Shown piece after piece: positions 8,571 to 17,930 of a stretch of 64,000 bases of DNA (its first letter is position 1; each line of letters starts with the position of its first letter). The notes below the pieces were generated by a model that was not told the DNA's origin, did no database searches, and was given only the letters and a program-made list of their open reading frames with translations. Both the position numbers and the translations under genes were made by a program. This stretch comes from Myxococcales bacterium (GTDB lineage: Bacteria; Myxococcota_A; Polyangia; Nannocystales; Nannocystaceae): contig JACKDU010000017.1 in NCBI GenBank assembly GCA_020633335.1, forward strand, positions 29,713 to 93,712, in the 5' to 3' direction.

Positions 8571-8853
8571 TCATCGGCCCCCGTGGGTGGGGGCGCGAGG
8601 CCGCGCGCGGGGGGCGCGCGTGGCAGCGAGACCGATGCTCCGCTTCTGGGAGGTCACGCGGAGGCGAGCGCGTCGTCGCTCGCCGGGTCACGGCGCGAGG
8701 GCCATCGAGCTGCGATCAGGTAGCCCGCGAGGCTCAGCGCGGCGATCCGCGAGCGCTAGCGACCGCCGAGCGGACACTCCCGACGCGCCATCCTAGCACC
8801 GCCGGCCGCGACGCATCGATGTGCGTCGCGGCGCGCCCGGCGCGGCCGCGCTC

Positions 8854-9345
8854 TCAGACCCCGAGCTCGTCGCAGAGGTCGACGTATCGATCGAGGTAGT
8901 CGGGCGGGCTCCGGTGCTCGCCGAGCCCGACCGCGTCGAATTCGTCGATCCCCGCCCGGCGACGGACGCCGAGGTGGCGGAGCGCGGCGTTGATCATGCC
9001 GTCGCCAGGGAGCGCCCGCGCGCCCTCGTAGGCCATCGCCCACTGGCTCCCCGCGCCGCCGAAGTAGTCGGTCTGGATGAGCGCGAAGAGGGGCGCCGCG
9101 CGGCCGGTGAGGGCGGCGGCGATGGTCACGAGGACGCCCTCGAGCGGGAAGATGCAGGGGGCGTCTGGGGGCGCCGACAGGAAGTCGCGGAGGCCGAGGC
9201 GCGCCTGCCAGTAGGCGCTGTAGTAGTGGTCGATGTGGAGGAGGGTGAGCCCCTGGCCGAGGGCGACGGGCCGGAGATCGTAGGTCTCGAGGGCCGCCGG
9301 GTCGGCCGGCCCGCGGATCACGATGGCGGTGATGCTGTGACCCAT
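8854..9345 (-). CDS. Conserved-looking cytoplasmic protein of unknown function
   Basis: 163 aa, no signal peptide and no transmembrane segment. Coding character is good (high GC at third positions) and it starts 10 nt after the stop of the LAS peptidase gene, so it is probably the second gene of that transcript. Visible features are the N-terminal strand SITAIVIRG, an aromatic cluster LLHIDHYYSAYWQARL, FPLEGVLVTIAAAL, and a Gly-rich turn YFGGAGSQWAMAYEG. No domain was recognised. It could be a cytoplasmic partner of the peptidase, or simply downstream by chance. Confidence 0.65.
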   Translation of the reverse strand: MGHSITAIVIRGPADPAALETYDLRPVALGQGLTLLHIDHYYSAYWQARLGLRDFLSAPPDAPCIFPLEGVLVTIAAALTGRAAPLFALIQTDYFGGAGSQWAMAYEGARALPGDGMINAALRHLGVRRRAGIDEFDAVGLGEHRSPPDYLDRYVDLCDELGV

Positions 9346-9355
9346 CGCGCGCGCG

Positions 9356-10648
9356 CTAGTTGCAGGTCCCGTCGGGCTTCTTCACCCGGACGTGGAAGTG
9401 GACGACGTGGCCGTCGACGGTGCGCATGAAGAGCTGCTTCCAGGGCTCGTAGTCGTGGCCCGCCTCGAAGTAGGGGTTGACCACGCCCTGCACCTTGGCG
9501 TCGTTGAAGAGGATCCCGCAGACCTCGCCGGTGTCGACGAAGAGGCGGGCGAGGTCGTAGGCCGGGATCCAGTTCGCGCAGCTCACGTTGGTCGCGCAGC
9601 CCGCCATCAGGTCGGCGTGGGTGCCGTCGTCGTGGGTCGAGTGGTTGACGTTGGAGCACCAGGCCTCGTTGATGTCGAGGAAGGAGATCGGCGCGAGCTC
9701 GGGGCGGATCGCCTGCCAGCGCCTGGCGACGGTGGTCAGCACCTGGATCATCCGCCGGGTGCCGCGGGAGCAGTCGGGGTCCTTGTGGGTGTAGAGGCCC
9801 GGCGGCTCGGAGTCCGGGAGGACGAAGTAGCCGCCCTCGACGTCGCCCTCGTCGAAGTTCGGCGGGTCGCTGGCGCCGGTCTCGGGCGCGCAGAGGTTGT
9901 CGATCTCGAAGGTGTAGGTCGCGTCGGTCGGCATCGCCGGCGCGAAGCCGCCGTCGACGACGTGCCAGCCGCTGAGGAAGAGGTCGAGCATGCGATCGCT
10001 GGTCGCGCTGAGCTCGACGCTCGCGGTGTCACCGTCGACCCCGGTCGCCAGGACCTCGACCTTGAGCTCGTCGCTGCAGACCCCGGCCTCGCCGTCGAAG
10101 AGCGTGTCCCCCATCGCGTCGCGGATGATCAGCGCGGGGTCGAAGTCGCCGCCGGTGCGCGTGAAGGTGATCCGCGCCGGCACCCCCGCGTGGAGCGAGA
10201 AGACGAAGTGGTGGACGTTGTAGGCGCCGCTGGCGTAGTCCTCCGCCAGCGCGGTCGGTCCGCAGATCGCCGAGAACGTGAGGGTCGACCAGCAGCTCGC
10301 GGGGCCGCAGGGGTCGACGTCGATCGGCGACGCGTCGGGCTCGCAGATCTCGATCCCGCCGGTGGTCGTGCTGGTCTCGCCGCCGCTGGTCCCGTCACCG
10401 GTGGTCGCGCTGCCGCCGCTCGAGGACGAGGAGGTCGCGTCGCCGCTGCTCCCGGAGGTGCCGGAGGCGTCGCTGGTGTCGCCGCTTGAGGTGCTCGTGG
10501 CCGTCGTGCTCGCGGCGGAGGTGCCCTCGCTCGCGCTCGCCGCGGTGTCGGTGGCGCTGCTCGCCGTCTCCCCGTCGGCGCAGCCGATCAGCAGGGCCGC
10601 CGCGCTCAGGAGCTCGTGGGTGTGTCGCTGTCGCGTCCGGTCGCGCAT
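9356..10648 (-). CDS. Lipoprotein LAS-type (M15/M74-like) murein endopeptidase
   Basis: 430 aa. A Shine-Dalgarno (GAGGAGGG) precedes the start. Signal ending at LLIGC; residues ~22-110 are a Ser/Thr/Ala/Gly linker; residues ~110-270 form a beta domain with paired Cys (PPC/GDFDPALIIRDAMGDTLFDGEAGVC) that resembles a pre-peptidase C-terminal type sandwich. The C-terminal ~150 residues carry the LAS zinc motif S-x-H-x-x-G-x-x-A-D as STHDDGTHAD and the second site HFHVRV near the C-terminus, as in MepA and D-Ala-D-Ala/VanX-type peptidases. It is thus predicted to cleave peptidoglycan cross-bridges in its own or a prey cell wall. The motif, not overall similarity, is the basis. The 163-aa gene follows on the same strand. 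Confidence 0.75.
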   Translation of the reverse strand: MRDRTRQRHTHELLSAAALLIGCADGETASSATDTAASASEGTSAASTTATSTSSGDTSDASGTSGSSGDATSSSSSGGSATTGDGTSGGETSTTTGGIEICEPDASPIDVDPCGPASCWSTLTFSAICGPTALAEDYASGAYNVHHFVFSLHAGVPARITFTRTGGDFDPALIIRDAMGDTLFDGEAGVCSDELKVEVLATGVDGDTASVELSATSDRMLDLFLSGWHVVDGGFAPAMPTDATYTFEIDNLCAPETGASDPPNFDEGDVEGGYFVLPDSEPPGLYTHKDPDCSRGTRRMIQVLTTVARRWQAIRPELAPISFLDINEAWCSNVNHSTHDDGTHADLMAGCATNVSCANWIPAYDLARLFVDTGEVCGILFNDAKVQGVVNPYFEAGHDYEPWKQLFMRTVDGHVVHFHVRVKKPDGTCN

Positions 10649-10840
10649 GGCCCTCCTCGTACCGGTCAGAATTCGGGGGATCGCGGCGGAGGGTCAATCC
10701 AAATTGTGCGGACGAGGCGCGCGGCTCCTCGACGAAGGATGACCTCCGCGTCGATCGTCTAGCGACGCGCGACGCCGGGGCCAGATGCCCCCGCAAACAT
10801 GGCCAGGGGCCCCCGAAAGCGGGCGCAGCGCCGAACTTCC

Positions 10841-10878
10841 TGTTGAATAGACAACAAATCTCGCTTCGCTTGAAGCGA
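10841..10878. promoter_or_regulatory. Two adjacent inverted repeats upstream of the ceramidase-like gene
   Basis: TGTTG-AATAGA-CAACA (10841-10856) is followed by TCGCTTC-GCTT-GAAGCGA (10861-10878), in an AT-richer patch 57-94 nt before the ATG at 10935. They could be an operator plus a hairpin of the divergent promoter region; function is inferred only from position and symmetry. Confidence 0.35.
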
Positions 10879-10934
10879 CGCGCTCGTCGGGGCTTGGAGT
10901 GTCCCCGCGACATCGGCTAGTGATTGAAGACGAC

Positions 10935-12434
10935 ATGCACAGGATCCCTCGATCACGATCCCCGCTCGCTGCCCTCTGCGCCGCCCTGGCGCTCCCGCTG
11001 CTCGCCTGCAGCGGCGACGATCCGTCGAGCTCGGCGAGCGCCGGCGAGGGCAGCGGGGAGGCGAGCTCGAGCTCGAGCTCGAGCGGCGAGGTGAGCACCA
11101 GCGGCGCGGCGACGACGACGGGCGGCTCCGCCTCGAGCGCGAGCGGGACGAGCGGGACGAGCGGGACGAGCGGCGACGCGACGACGAGCGGGACGAGCGG
11201 CGGTCACGACACCTCGAGCACCGGCGACACCGGGGTCGTCGACGGCTTCCTCGTCGGGGTCGACGTCGCCGACGTCTCGCCGAGCGACGCCCAGATCGGC
11301 AAGAAGGACATCTACATGGGGGCCTACGGCGCCCCCTACACCCGCGGGCCCGCGCAGGGGGTGCACGACGCGATCTACGTCCGCTCCTTCGCGATCGAGG
11401 GGCCGGGCGGCGGGGTGATCATGGCGATCTCGGACTTCCCGGGGATGGGCAACAAGCTCACGCGGGCGATCCGGACGAAGGTCGCCGAGCTCACCGGGCT
11501 CGAGGAGCACCGGGTGCTCATCGGCACCACCCACACCCACTCGAGCCCCGATCTCATGGGGCTCTGGGGCGGGGTCCCGGGGAGCTACCGCGATCAGGTG
11601 ATCGACGCCGCGTCGGCGTCGATGGCCGCGGCCTGGGCCGCGCGGACGCCGGCCGATCTCTACGTCGCCACCGGCAAGGCGCCGAACAACAACCGCCGCG
11701 GCTGGGGCTTCACCGACGATGACATGATCGTGATCGACGCGGTCGACCTCGAGGGCGGGCGGATCGGCACGCTGGTCAACTTCGCCGCCCACCCGGTGGT
11801 CCTCGGCGAGGACAACAAGGAGGTCTCCTGCGACTACACCGGCTACACGATCGACGCGCTCGAGGCCGAGCTCGGCGCGCCGGCGGCCCTCTTCAACGGC
11901 ACCCTCGGCGACGCGACGCCGAAGGTCCCGGACGGCGACTACGCCGACGACTTCGAGCGGGCGGCGGCCTATGGCGAGCTCCTCGCCGGCTTCGCGGTCG
12001 ATCTCGTCGACGGCGGCGAGCCGATCGAGCCCGCGGTCCACGTCGATCACCGCGCGTGGGTGCAGGGCGTCGACAACGTCCTCTTCAAGCTCGCCGGCCA
12101 GCTCGGGATCCTGGAGTACGACTTCGACATCCAGGGCCTCGACCAGAAGGTCGAGACCCAGTCGACCTACCTCCGCCTCGGCACTCAGGTCCAGCTCGTC
12201 GCCTTCCCCGGGGAGTCGCTGACCCGCAACGGCCTGGCGATCAAGGAGGCGATGAGCGCCCCTCACCGGATGATCCTCGGGAACACCGGCGACGCGCTCG
12301 GCTACTTCGTCCCCAGCGACGAGTGGCAGACCGGCAAGAACGACAACTACGAGGAGAGCGTCTCGCTCGGCATGAGCGCCGGCGACACCGCCCGCGACAT
12401 CATCGTCGGGATGATCGGCGTCGACGCGTTCTAG
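10935..12434 (+). CDS. Lipoprotein with neutral/alkaline ceramidase N-terminal-type domain
   Basis: 499 aa. Signal ending ALPLLAC; residues ~20-105 are a Ser/Gly/Thr linker that includes three 9-bp SGT repeats. Residues ~110-499 follow the neutral ceramidase plan: GVDVADVSPSD near the start, MGAYGAPYTRGPAQGVHDAIYVRSF, the zinc motif GTTHTHSSPDL, a second His in NFAAHPVVLG, and the active-site loop FNGTLGDATP, where neutral ceramidases usually have a catalytic Ser two residues after Asp/Asn. Here the position reads Thr, so activity is uncertain. The usual C-terminal immunoglobulin-like domain is short or absent. The likely role is surface hydrolysis of a sphingolipid-like amide. Divergent from the LAS peptidase gene. 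Confidence 0.72.
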   Translation: MHRIPRSRSPLAALCAALALPLLACSGDDPSSSASAGEGSGEASSSSSSSGEVSTSGAATTTGGSASSASGTSGTSGTSGDATTSGTSGGHDTSSTGDTGVVDGFLVGVDVADVSPSDAQIGKKDIYMGAYGAPYTRGPAQGVHDAIYVRSFAIEGPGGGVIMAISDFPGMGNKLTRAIRTKVAELTGLEEHRVLIGTTHTHSSPDLMGLWGGVPGSYRDQVIDAASASMAAAWAARTPADLYVATGKAPNNNRRGWGFTDDDMIVIDAVDLEGGRIGTLVNFAAHPVVLGEDNKEVSCDYTGYTIDALEAELGAPAALFNGTLGDATPKVPDGDYADDFERAAAYGELLAGFAVDLVDGGEPIEPAVHVDHRAWVQGVDNVLFKLAGQLGILEYDFDIQGLDQKVETQSTYLRLGTQVQLVAFPGESLTRNGLAIKEAMSAPHRMILGNTGDALGYFVPSDEWQTGKNDNYEESVSLGMSAGDTARDIIVGMIGVDAF

Positions 12435-12456
12435 CGCGGCGCGCCGCGGCGGCGGC

Positions 12457-13839
<1,383 letters not shown>

Positions 13840-13942
13840 GGTCTTCTCCTCGGACCATGATGCGCACCCGCGCGGCGCCGGGGTCAAGTACCGACGCCCT
13901 CGGCCCCGCGCCGCGGGTGCGGGCGGCGGCCCCCACCGTGGC

Positions 13943-14224
13943 CTACTCGCCGCGCGGGATGTAGGCCGTCTCGGCCATGTCGCCCTCGTCGAAGCCGAAG
14001 AAGATCCGCATCTGCTTCTCGAGGAAGTCGCGGCCCTCCTGGCTCTGGAGGTCGATCCGGTAGGTGTTGATGTAGCGCGGCGACTCCCGGATCCACATCT
14101 GCCAGGCCTCGAGGCTGACGTTGTCGAAGAGGAGCTGGCCGAACGCGTTGGGGAAGGGCTTGAAGGGGAGGCCGGGGGCCTCCTTGCCGAGCTTCTTGCA
14201 GCGGACGATGCGGGGCTGGTTCAT
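13943..14224 (-). CDS. yggX: Fe(2+)-trafficking / oxidative damage protection protein YggX
   Basis: 93 aa, the usual family length. It contains RIVRCKKLGKEAPGL with the single conserved Cys near the N-terminus, LPFKPFPNAFGQLLFDNVS, AWQMWIRES, INTYRIDLQSQEGRDFLEKQM and FFGFDEGD, all characteristic of YggX. The family limits iron-dependent oxidative damage to Fe-S proteins in the cytoplasm. An AAGGAG ribosome site is 7 nt upstream. It starts 24 nt after the glyS stop, so the two form a short operon. Confidence 0.95.
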   Translation of the reverse strand: MNQPRIVRCKKLGKEAPGLPFKPFPNAFGQLLFDNVSLEAWQMWIRESPRYINTYRIDLQSQEGRDFLEKQMRIFFGFDEGDMAETAYIPRGE

Positions 14225-14248
14225 CGTGGACTCCTTCGTCGGGGCGGG

Positions 14249-15832
14249 CTAGCCGCGGAGGGCGGCGAGGACGACGTCGACCGCCTCGTCGACCCGGATC
14301 CGCTCCTGGCGGCGATCGTCGCGGTGGCGGATCGTGACAGTGTCGTCGCTGAGGGTCTCGGTGTCGACCGTCAGGCAGTAGGGGGTGCCGATCTCGTCGT
14401 GGCGGGCGTAGCGGCGGCCGATCGAGTGCTGCTCGTCGTACTTCGCGTTGACCCCGGCGGCCATGAAGCGCTCGACGATCCGGCGGCCGACCTCGGGCAT
14501 CCCGTCCTTCTTGACCAGCGGGAGGATCGCCGCCTTGATCGGCGCGAGGCGGGGGTGGAGGCGGAGCACCGTGCGGGCGCCCTTGCCCTCGGCGTCGGCG
14601 GGCTCCTCGTCGTAGGCGTCGCAGAGGACGGCCAGGACCCCGCGGGTCGCCCCGGAGGCCGGCTCGACGACGTGCGGGAGGTAGCGCCAGCCCTTCTTGC
14701 CGGTCTCGGGGTCGGTCGCCTCGGGGTCGAAGTAGTGGAGCTTCTTGCCCGAGCCGGCCGAGTGCGCCTTGAGGTCGTAGTCGGTGCGGCTGGCGATCCC
14801 CTCGAGCTCGTCCCAGCCCCAGGGGAACTTGTACTCGACGTCCCAGCAGCCGTCGGAGTAGTGGGCGAGCTCGTCGGCCTCGTGGGCGCGGAGGCGGAGG
14901 TTGTCGCCGCGGAGGCCGATGCTCTGCCACCAGCGCATCCGCTCCTCCTTCCAGTACTCGAGGGTGCGGGGGCCGGCGCCGGGCTCGACGAAGTACTCGA
15001 GCTCCATCTGCTCGAACTCGCAGGAGCGGAAGATGAAGTGCTCGACGGTGACCTCGTTGCGGAAGCTCTTGCCCATCTGGGCGATCCCGAAGGGGATCTT
15101 CATCGAGAGGCTCTGCTGGACGTTGAGGAAGTTGACGAACATCGCCTGCGCGGTCTCGGGGCGGAGGTAGACGCTCGACTCCTTGACCGCGGCCTCGACC
15201 CGGCTGCGCAGCTCGCCGTCCGAGGTGCCCTCGGCGAGGGATTGCTTGACCACCGAGACGATGTCGCCGATCGGATCGACGGGCCCCAGCGAGGTCCGGA
15301 ACATCAGGTTGAACTGGCGCTCGTCGCTGAGGAAGGGCGAGCCGCAGTTCGGGCAGAGGTAGCCGCACGCGGCCCCGACGGCGCCGTGGAGGGTCGCGCC
15401 GTCGCGCCGCAGCTCGACGCCGAGGACGCTCTGCACGCGATCCTGGGCGGCCTTCGCCCGCCCCTTGTCGGCGAGGGTGATCGGCGCGGGCTCGCCGGCC
15501 GCGAGGCGCGGCGCCTTGTCGGCCCGGAAGCGCTCGCCGCAGACCTTGCAGTCGACCAGCGGATCGCTGAAGCCGGCGAGGTGGCCGGAGGCGCGCCAGA
15601 CCTCGGGGTGCATGATGATCGACGCGTCGATGCCGACGATGTCCTCGCGGCTGTGGACCATCGCCCGCCACCACTCGGCCATCAGGTTGCGCTTGAGCTC
15701 GGCCCCCATCGGCCCGTAGTCGTAGGCCGAGCGGAGGCCGCCGTAGATCTCCGAGCTCTGGAAGACGAACCCCCGACGCTTGCAGAGGGAGACGATCTTC
15801 GACATCAGGTCGTTTTCGCTGGCTGCGGCCAT
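14249..15832 (-). CDS. glyS: Glycyl-tRNA synthetase (alpha2, class II type)
   Basis: 527 aa. This is the single-chain dimeric type found in archaea, eukaryotes and many bacteria, not the alpha2beta2 enzyme. Class II motifs are seen: SSEIYGGLRSAYDYGPMG near the N-terminus, RPETAQAMFVNF, motif 2 (FRNEVT...FRSCEFEQMELEYF), and the C-terminal motif 3 / anticodon domain boundary SIGRRYARHDEIGTPYCLTVD. Two Cys pairs (CKVCGERF and CGYLCPNCGSPF) form a probable zinc site in the insertion. It charges tRNA-Gly in the cytoplasm. The start at 15832 has no Shine-Dalgarno; TACACA lies about 9 nt upstream and may be a -10, again hinting at a leaderless message. Confidence 0.96.
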   Translation of the reverse strand: MAAASENDLMSKIVSLCKRRGFVFQSSEIYGGLRSAYDYGPMGAELKRNLMAEWWRAMVHSREDIVGIDASIIMHPEVWRASGHLAGFSDPLVDCKVCGERFRADKAPRLAAGEPAPITLADKGRAKAAQDRVQSVLGVELRRDGATLHGAVGAACGYLCPNCGSPFLSDERQFNLMFRTSLGPVDPIGDIVSVVKQSLAEGTSDGELRSRVEAAVKESSVYLRPETAQAMFVNFLNVQQSLSMKIPFGIAQMGKSFRNEVTVEHFIFRSCEFEQMELEYFVEPGAGPRTLEYWKEERMRWWQSIGLRGDNLRLRAHEADELAHYSDGCWDVEYKFPWGWDELEGIASRTDYDLKAHSAGSGKKLHYFDPEATDPETGKKGWRYLPHVVEPASGATRGVLAVLCDAYDEEPADAEGKGARTVLRLHPRLAPIKAAILPLVKKDGMPEVGRRIVERFMAAGVNAKYDEQHSIGRRYARHDEIGTPYCLTVDTETLSDDTVTIRHRDDRRQERIRVDEAVDVVLAALRG

Positions 15833-15920
15833 GGCCGGGGATGTGTAGCACCGGCGGGGATGGGGCGGAACGCGAGACTGCTCACATGCGGGGCGGGCGG
15901 GGCGTTGGCGCCCTGGCGCC

Positions 15921-16646
15921 TCAGCCCCCGCAGTAGTCGGCCACCGTCGGGATCTGGGCGGCCCGGTGGGCGACCCAGTCCTCGCCGTCGACCGCCACGG
16001 TCCCGTCGACGCCGGCCTCGGGACCGATGATGAAGGTGACGTCCTTGGCGATCCCGGCCGTCGCGTAGCCGGCGGCGTCGGAGGCCGCGTTGCCGTAGGC
16101 GTACTCGAAGGTGAAGCCCTCGTCCTCGAGGTCCTGGAGGGCCTGGGCCTTGTAGGCCGCGGCCGCGTCGCCGACCACCAGACCCGGCGCCAGGATCAGG
16201 CGGGTGTTGTCGTCCATGGGGAACGCGTGGTCGATGAGCCAGGCCTCGGTGAGGTCGCGGGCGGGGAGCATCGCCGCGTCGACCGACGCCTGGCTCTCGG
16301 CGCGGGCGGTCAGGTAGACCACCGTGTAGCCGCGGGCGTGGTAGTCGCCGATCAGCCCCGACGCGCCGGCGCGCTCGAGGGGATCGTAGGTCGTGTCGAG
16401 GAGCTGCATCACGAACTCGCTGTCGGCCGTGGTCAGGGTCTCATCGATGTCGGTGACGATCGCGTGGCGCTCGGCGAAGCAGCTCTGGCCGCCGGTATCG
16501 GTATCGGTCTCGGCCGCCGTCGCGCTCGCGGACGCGGCCTCGGTCGTCGACGAGGTGCCCGACTCGGTGTCCTGGCCGACGTCGTCTGCGCCGCAGGCGA
16601 GGGTGAAGAGGAGGGCGAGCCAGGCGGGCGTCGGTGTCCGTCGCAT
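15921..16646 (-). CDS. Lipoprotein with LNS2/lipin-type HAD domain
   Basis: 241 aa. Signal ending LFTLAC, then a ~30-residue Thr/Glu/Ala linker. The catalytic part has HAD motif I as VTDIDETLT (DxDxT), motif II YLTARAES (Thr/Ser), and the late acidic motif YGNAASDAAGY, which is the arrangement of LNS2 domains in lipins and phosphatidylinositol-transfer proteins. Lipins act as Mg-dependent phosphatidate phosphatases, and DIDETLT keeps both aspartates. A cell-surface phosphatase or lipid-binding role is inferred. TAGCAT ends 6 nt before the ATG, suggesting a leaderless transcript. Confidence 0.85.
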   Translation of the reverse strand: MRRTPTPAWLALLFTLACGADDVGQDTESGTSSTTEAASASATAAETDTDTGGQSCFAERHAIVTDIDETLTTADSEFVMQLLDTTYDPLERAGASGLIGDYHARGYTVVYLTARAESQASVDAAMLPARDLTEAWLIDHAFPMDDNTRLILAPGLVVGDAAAAYKAQALQDLEDEGFTFEYAYGNAASDAAGYATAGIAKDVTFIIGPEAGVDGTVAVDGEDWVAHRAAQIPTVADYCGG

Positions 16647-16652
16647 CGGTCG

Positions 16653-16658
16653 ATGCTA
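16653..16658 (-). promoter_or_regulatory. -10 element (TAGCAT) of the LNS2 lipoprotein gene
   Basis: Minus-strand TAGCAT ends 6 nt before the start codon at 16646. Confidence 0.4.
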
Positions 16659-16730
16659 GTGCATGTGCGCGCGCGCGCGAAGGCCCGTGGATCCGCGCTG
16701 GAGCGAGGCGAGTACGCTTCGCTGAGCGGC

Positions 16731-17834
16731 TCAGGGCGCGACGCAGACAGCGGCCAGCGGGGGCGCGCAGATCCCCGGATCGCTGAAGCAGACGAGCTCG
16801 TCGCTGCACATGAGGTCGTGGCAGGGCTCCCCCTCGCCCGGGAGCGCGACGCAGATCCCGAGCTCGTGGTCGCAGCGGAGATCCGCGGCGCAGTCGTCGG
16901 TGCAGGGCTCGCCGAGGGCGGGCGGGATCTCGCAGCGCTTCACGGTGACGTCGCAGAGCAGACCGTCCCGGCAGTTGCCGACGAGGTCGGGCTCGCAGGG
17001 CGAGCCGGCGCCGCCAGGCGGCTCGCAGACCTGGCCGAGGGCACAGTAGAGACCGGCGGCGCACTCGAGGAAGGCGCAGCTCTCTCCGGCTGCCGCTGGT
17101 TCGGCGCAGAGGCCGGTGCCGGAGTCGCAGTCGAGCCCCTCGCCGCAGGGGATGCTCGCACAGGGGTCGCCGAGGCCCGCTGGCGCCCGGCAGCGTCGGC
17201 CGTCCTCGGGGACGCAGACGAGGCCATCTTCACAGCGATCCTCGAGGCCGGCGCAGGGCTCCCCCTCCTTGCCCGGGGCGACGCAGATGAAGGGGTGATC
17301 GCAGACGAGGCCGTCGGCGCAGCCCGTGAATTCGCAGCTCTCGCCGACGCCGGCGCGCGCGCAGGGGTCGATGCAGGTGGGCTCGGGCTCGCCGACGCAG
17401 CGGAGCCCCTGCGCGCACTCGCTGATCCCGTCGACGTGGCCGGTGCAGGCCTCACCGAGGGCGCGGGTCCCGTAGCCGTGCTGGCAGTAGGTGCAGGCCG
17501 CGGGGTCGCGCCCCGCGTCGTATTCGTCGGGGGTCTCGCAGCCGAAGGTGGTGTAGGGTCGGGTCGACTTGAAGCAGCTCAGGTCAGCCACGAGGCCCGC
17601 TTCGGCGGTGAATTCGGCGATCCAAGCCCACTCGTCCGCGAAGGCCTCGGCGCAGGCCGACGCGTCGGCGAAGCCGACGTCGCAGCCGCAGGAGAGGAGG
17701 CCCGCGCACTCCTCCTCGAAGTCGGCGGGCCCGCCGGCTTCTCCGGGGGCGTCGTCGCCCGCGCAGGCGGGCGCGAGGAGGAGGAGGAGGAGGACGAGCT
17801 TTGCGAACCCCGACCGCGCCATGCCCTTGGTCAT
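16731..17834 (-). CDS. Cys-rich lipoprotein, tandem paralog 1 of 3
   Basis: 367 aa. Signal ending LLLLAPAC; no long Ser/Thr linker, unlike other lipoproteins here. About 44 Cys. Residues ~35-140 form a shared N-terminal domain (FEEECAGLLSCGCDVGFADASACAEAFADEWAWI; SCFKSTRPYTTFGC; CTYCQHGYGTRALGEAC). The rest is a row of ~35-40-residue modules of the form G.PC....C..GL.CD...G.C..P.G.GE.C, resembling the short disulfide knots annotated as Dickkopf N-terminal-like or EB modules. Probably an extracellular disulfide-rich rod. Function is unknown. It shares an upstream 33-bp element with the two paralogs that follow at 17931 and 19210. Confidence 0.82.
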   Translation of the reverse strand: MTKGMARSGFAKLVLLLLLLAPACAGDDAPGEAGGPADFEEECAGLLSCGCDVGFADASACAEAFADEWAWIAEFTAEAGLVADLSCFKSTRPYTTFGCETPDEYDAGRDPAACTYCQHGYGTRALGEACTGHVDGISECAQGLRCVGEPEPTCIDPCARAGVGESCEFTGCADGLVCDHPFICVAPGKEGEPCAGLEDRCEDGLVCVPEDGRRCRAPAGLGDPCASIPCGEGLDCDSGTGLCAEPAAAGESCAFLECAAGLYCALGQVCEPPGGAGSPCEPDLVGNCRDGLLCDVTVKRCEIPPALGEPCTDDCAADLRCDHELGICVALPGEGEPCHDLMCSDELVCFSDPGICAPPLAAVCVAP

Positions 17835-17843
17835 CGTCCCGCG

Positions 17844-17849
17844 ACGATA
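17844..17849 (-). promoter_or_regulatory. -10-like TATCGT of Cys-rich paralog 1
   Basis: TATCGT on the minus strand ends 9 nt before the start codon at 17834; the same hexamer is at paralog 2 and TAGCGT is at paralog 3. Confidence 0.45.
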
Positions 17850-17870
17850 GCGAGGGCGCGTGGCGGCCGC

Positions 17871-17903
17871 GCACGCAAGAAGAGGCGCCGCACGAAGTGC
17901 GCA
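17871..17903 (-). promoter_or_regulatory. Shared 33-bp upstream element, copy 1
   Basis: On the minus strand TGCGCACTTCGTGC is separated by about 9 nt from TTCTTGCGTGC. The same arrangement occurs 34-37 nt upstream of the start codons of all three Cys-rich paralogs, beyond the -10 hexamer. GCAC-TTC-GTGC is an inverted repeat. It could be an activator or repressor site, or the upstream half of an unusual promoter. Confidence 0.6.
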
Positions 17904-17930
17904 GGGCGGTCGTTTGACCCTCGCGGGGAG

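Noticed and set aside
8584..8838. Short open frames between the small lipoprotein and the 163-aa gene
   Set aside because: No start signals, no consistent codon bias and Arg/Pro-rich translations; about 290 nt in which I see nothing supportable.
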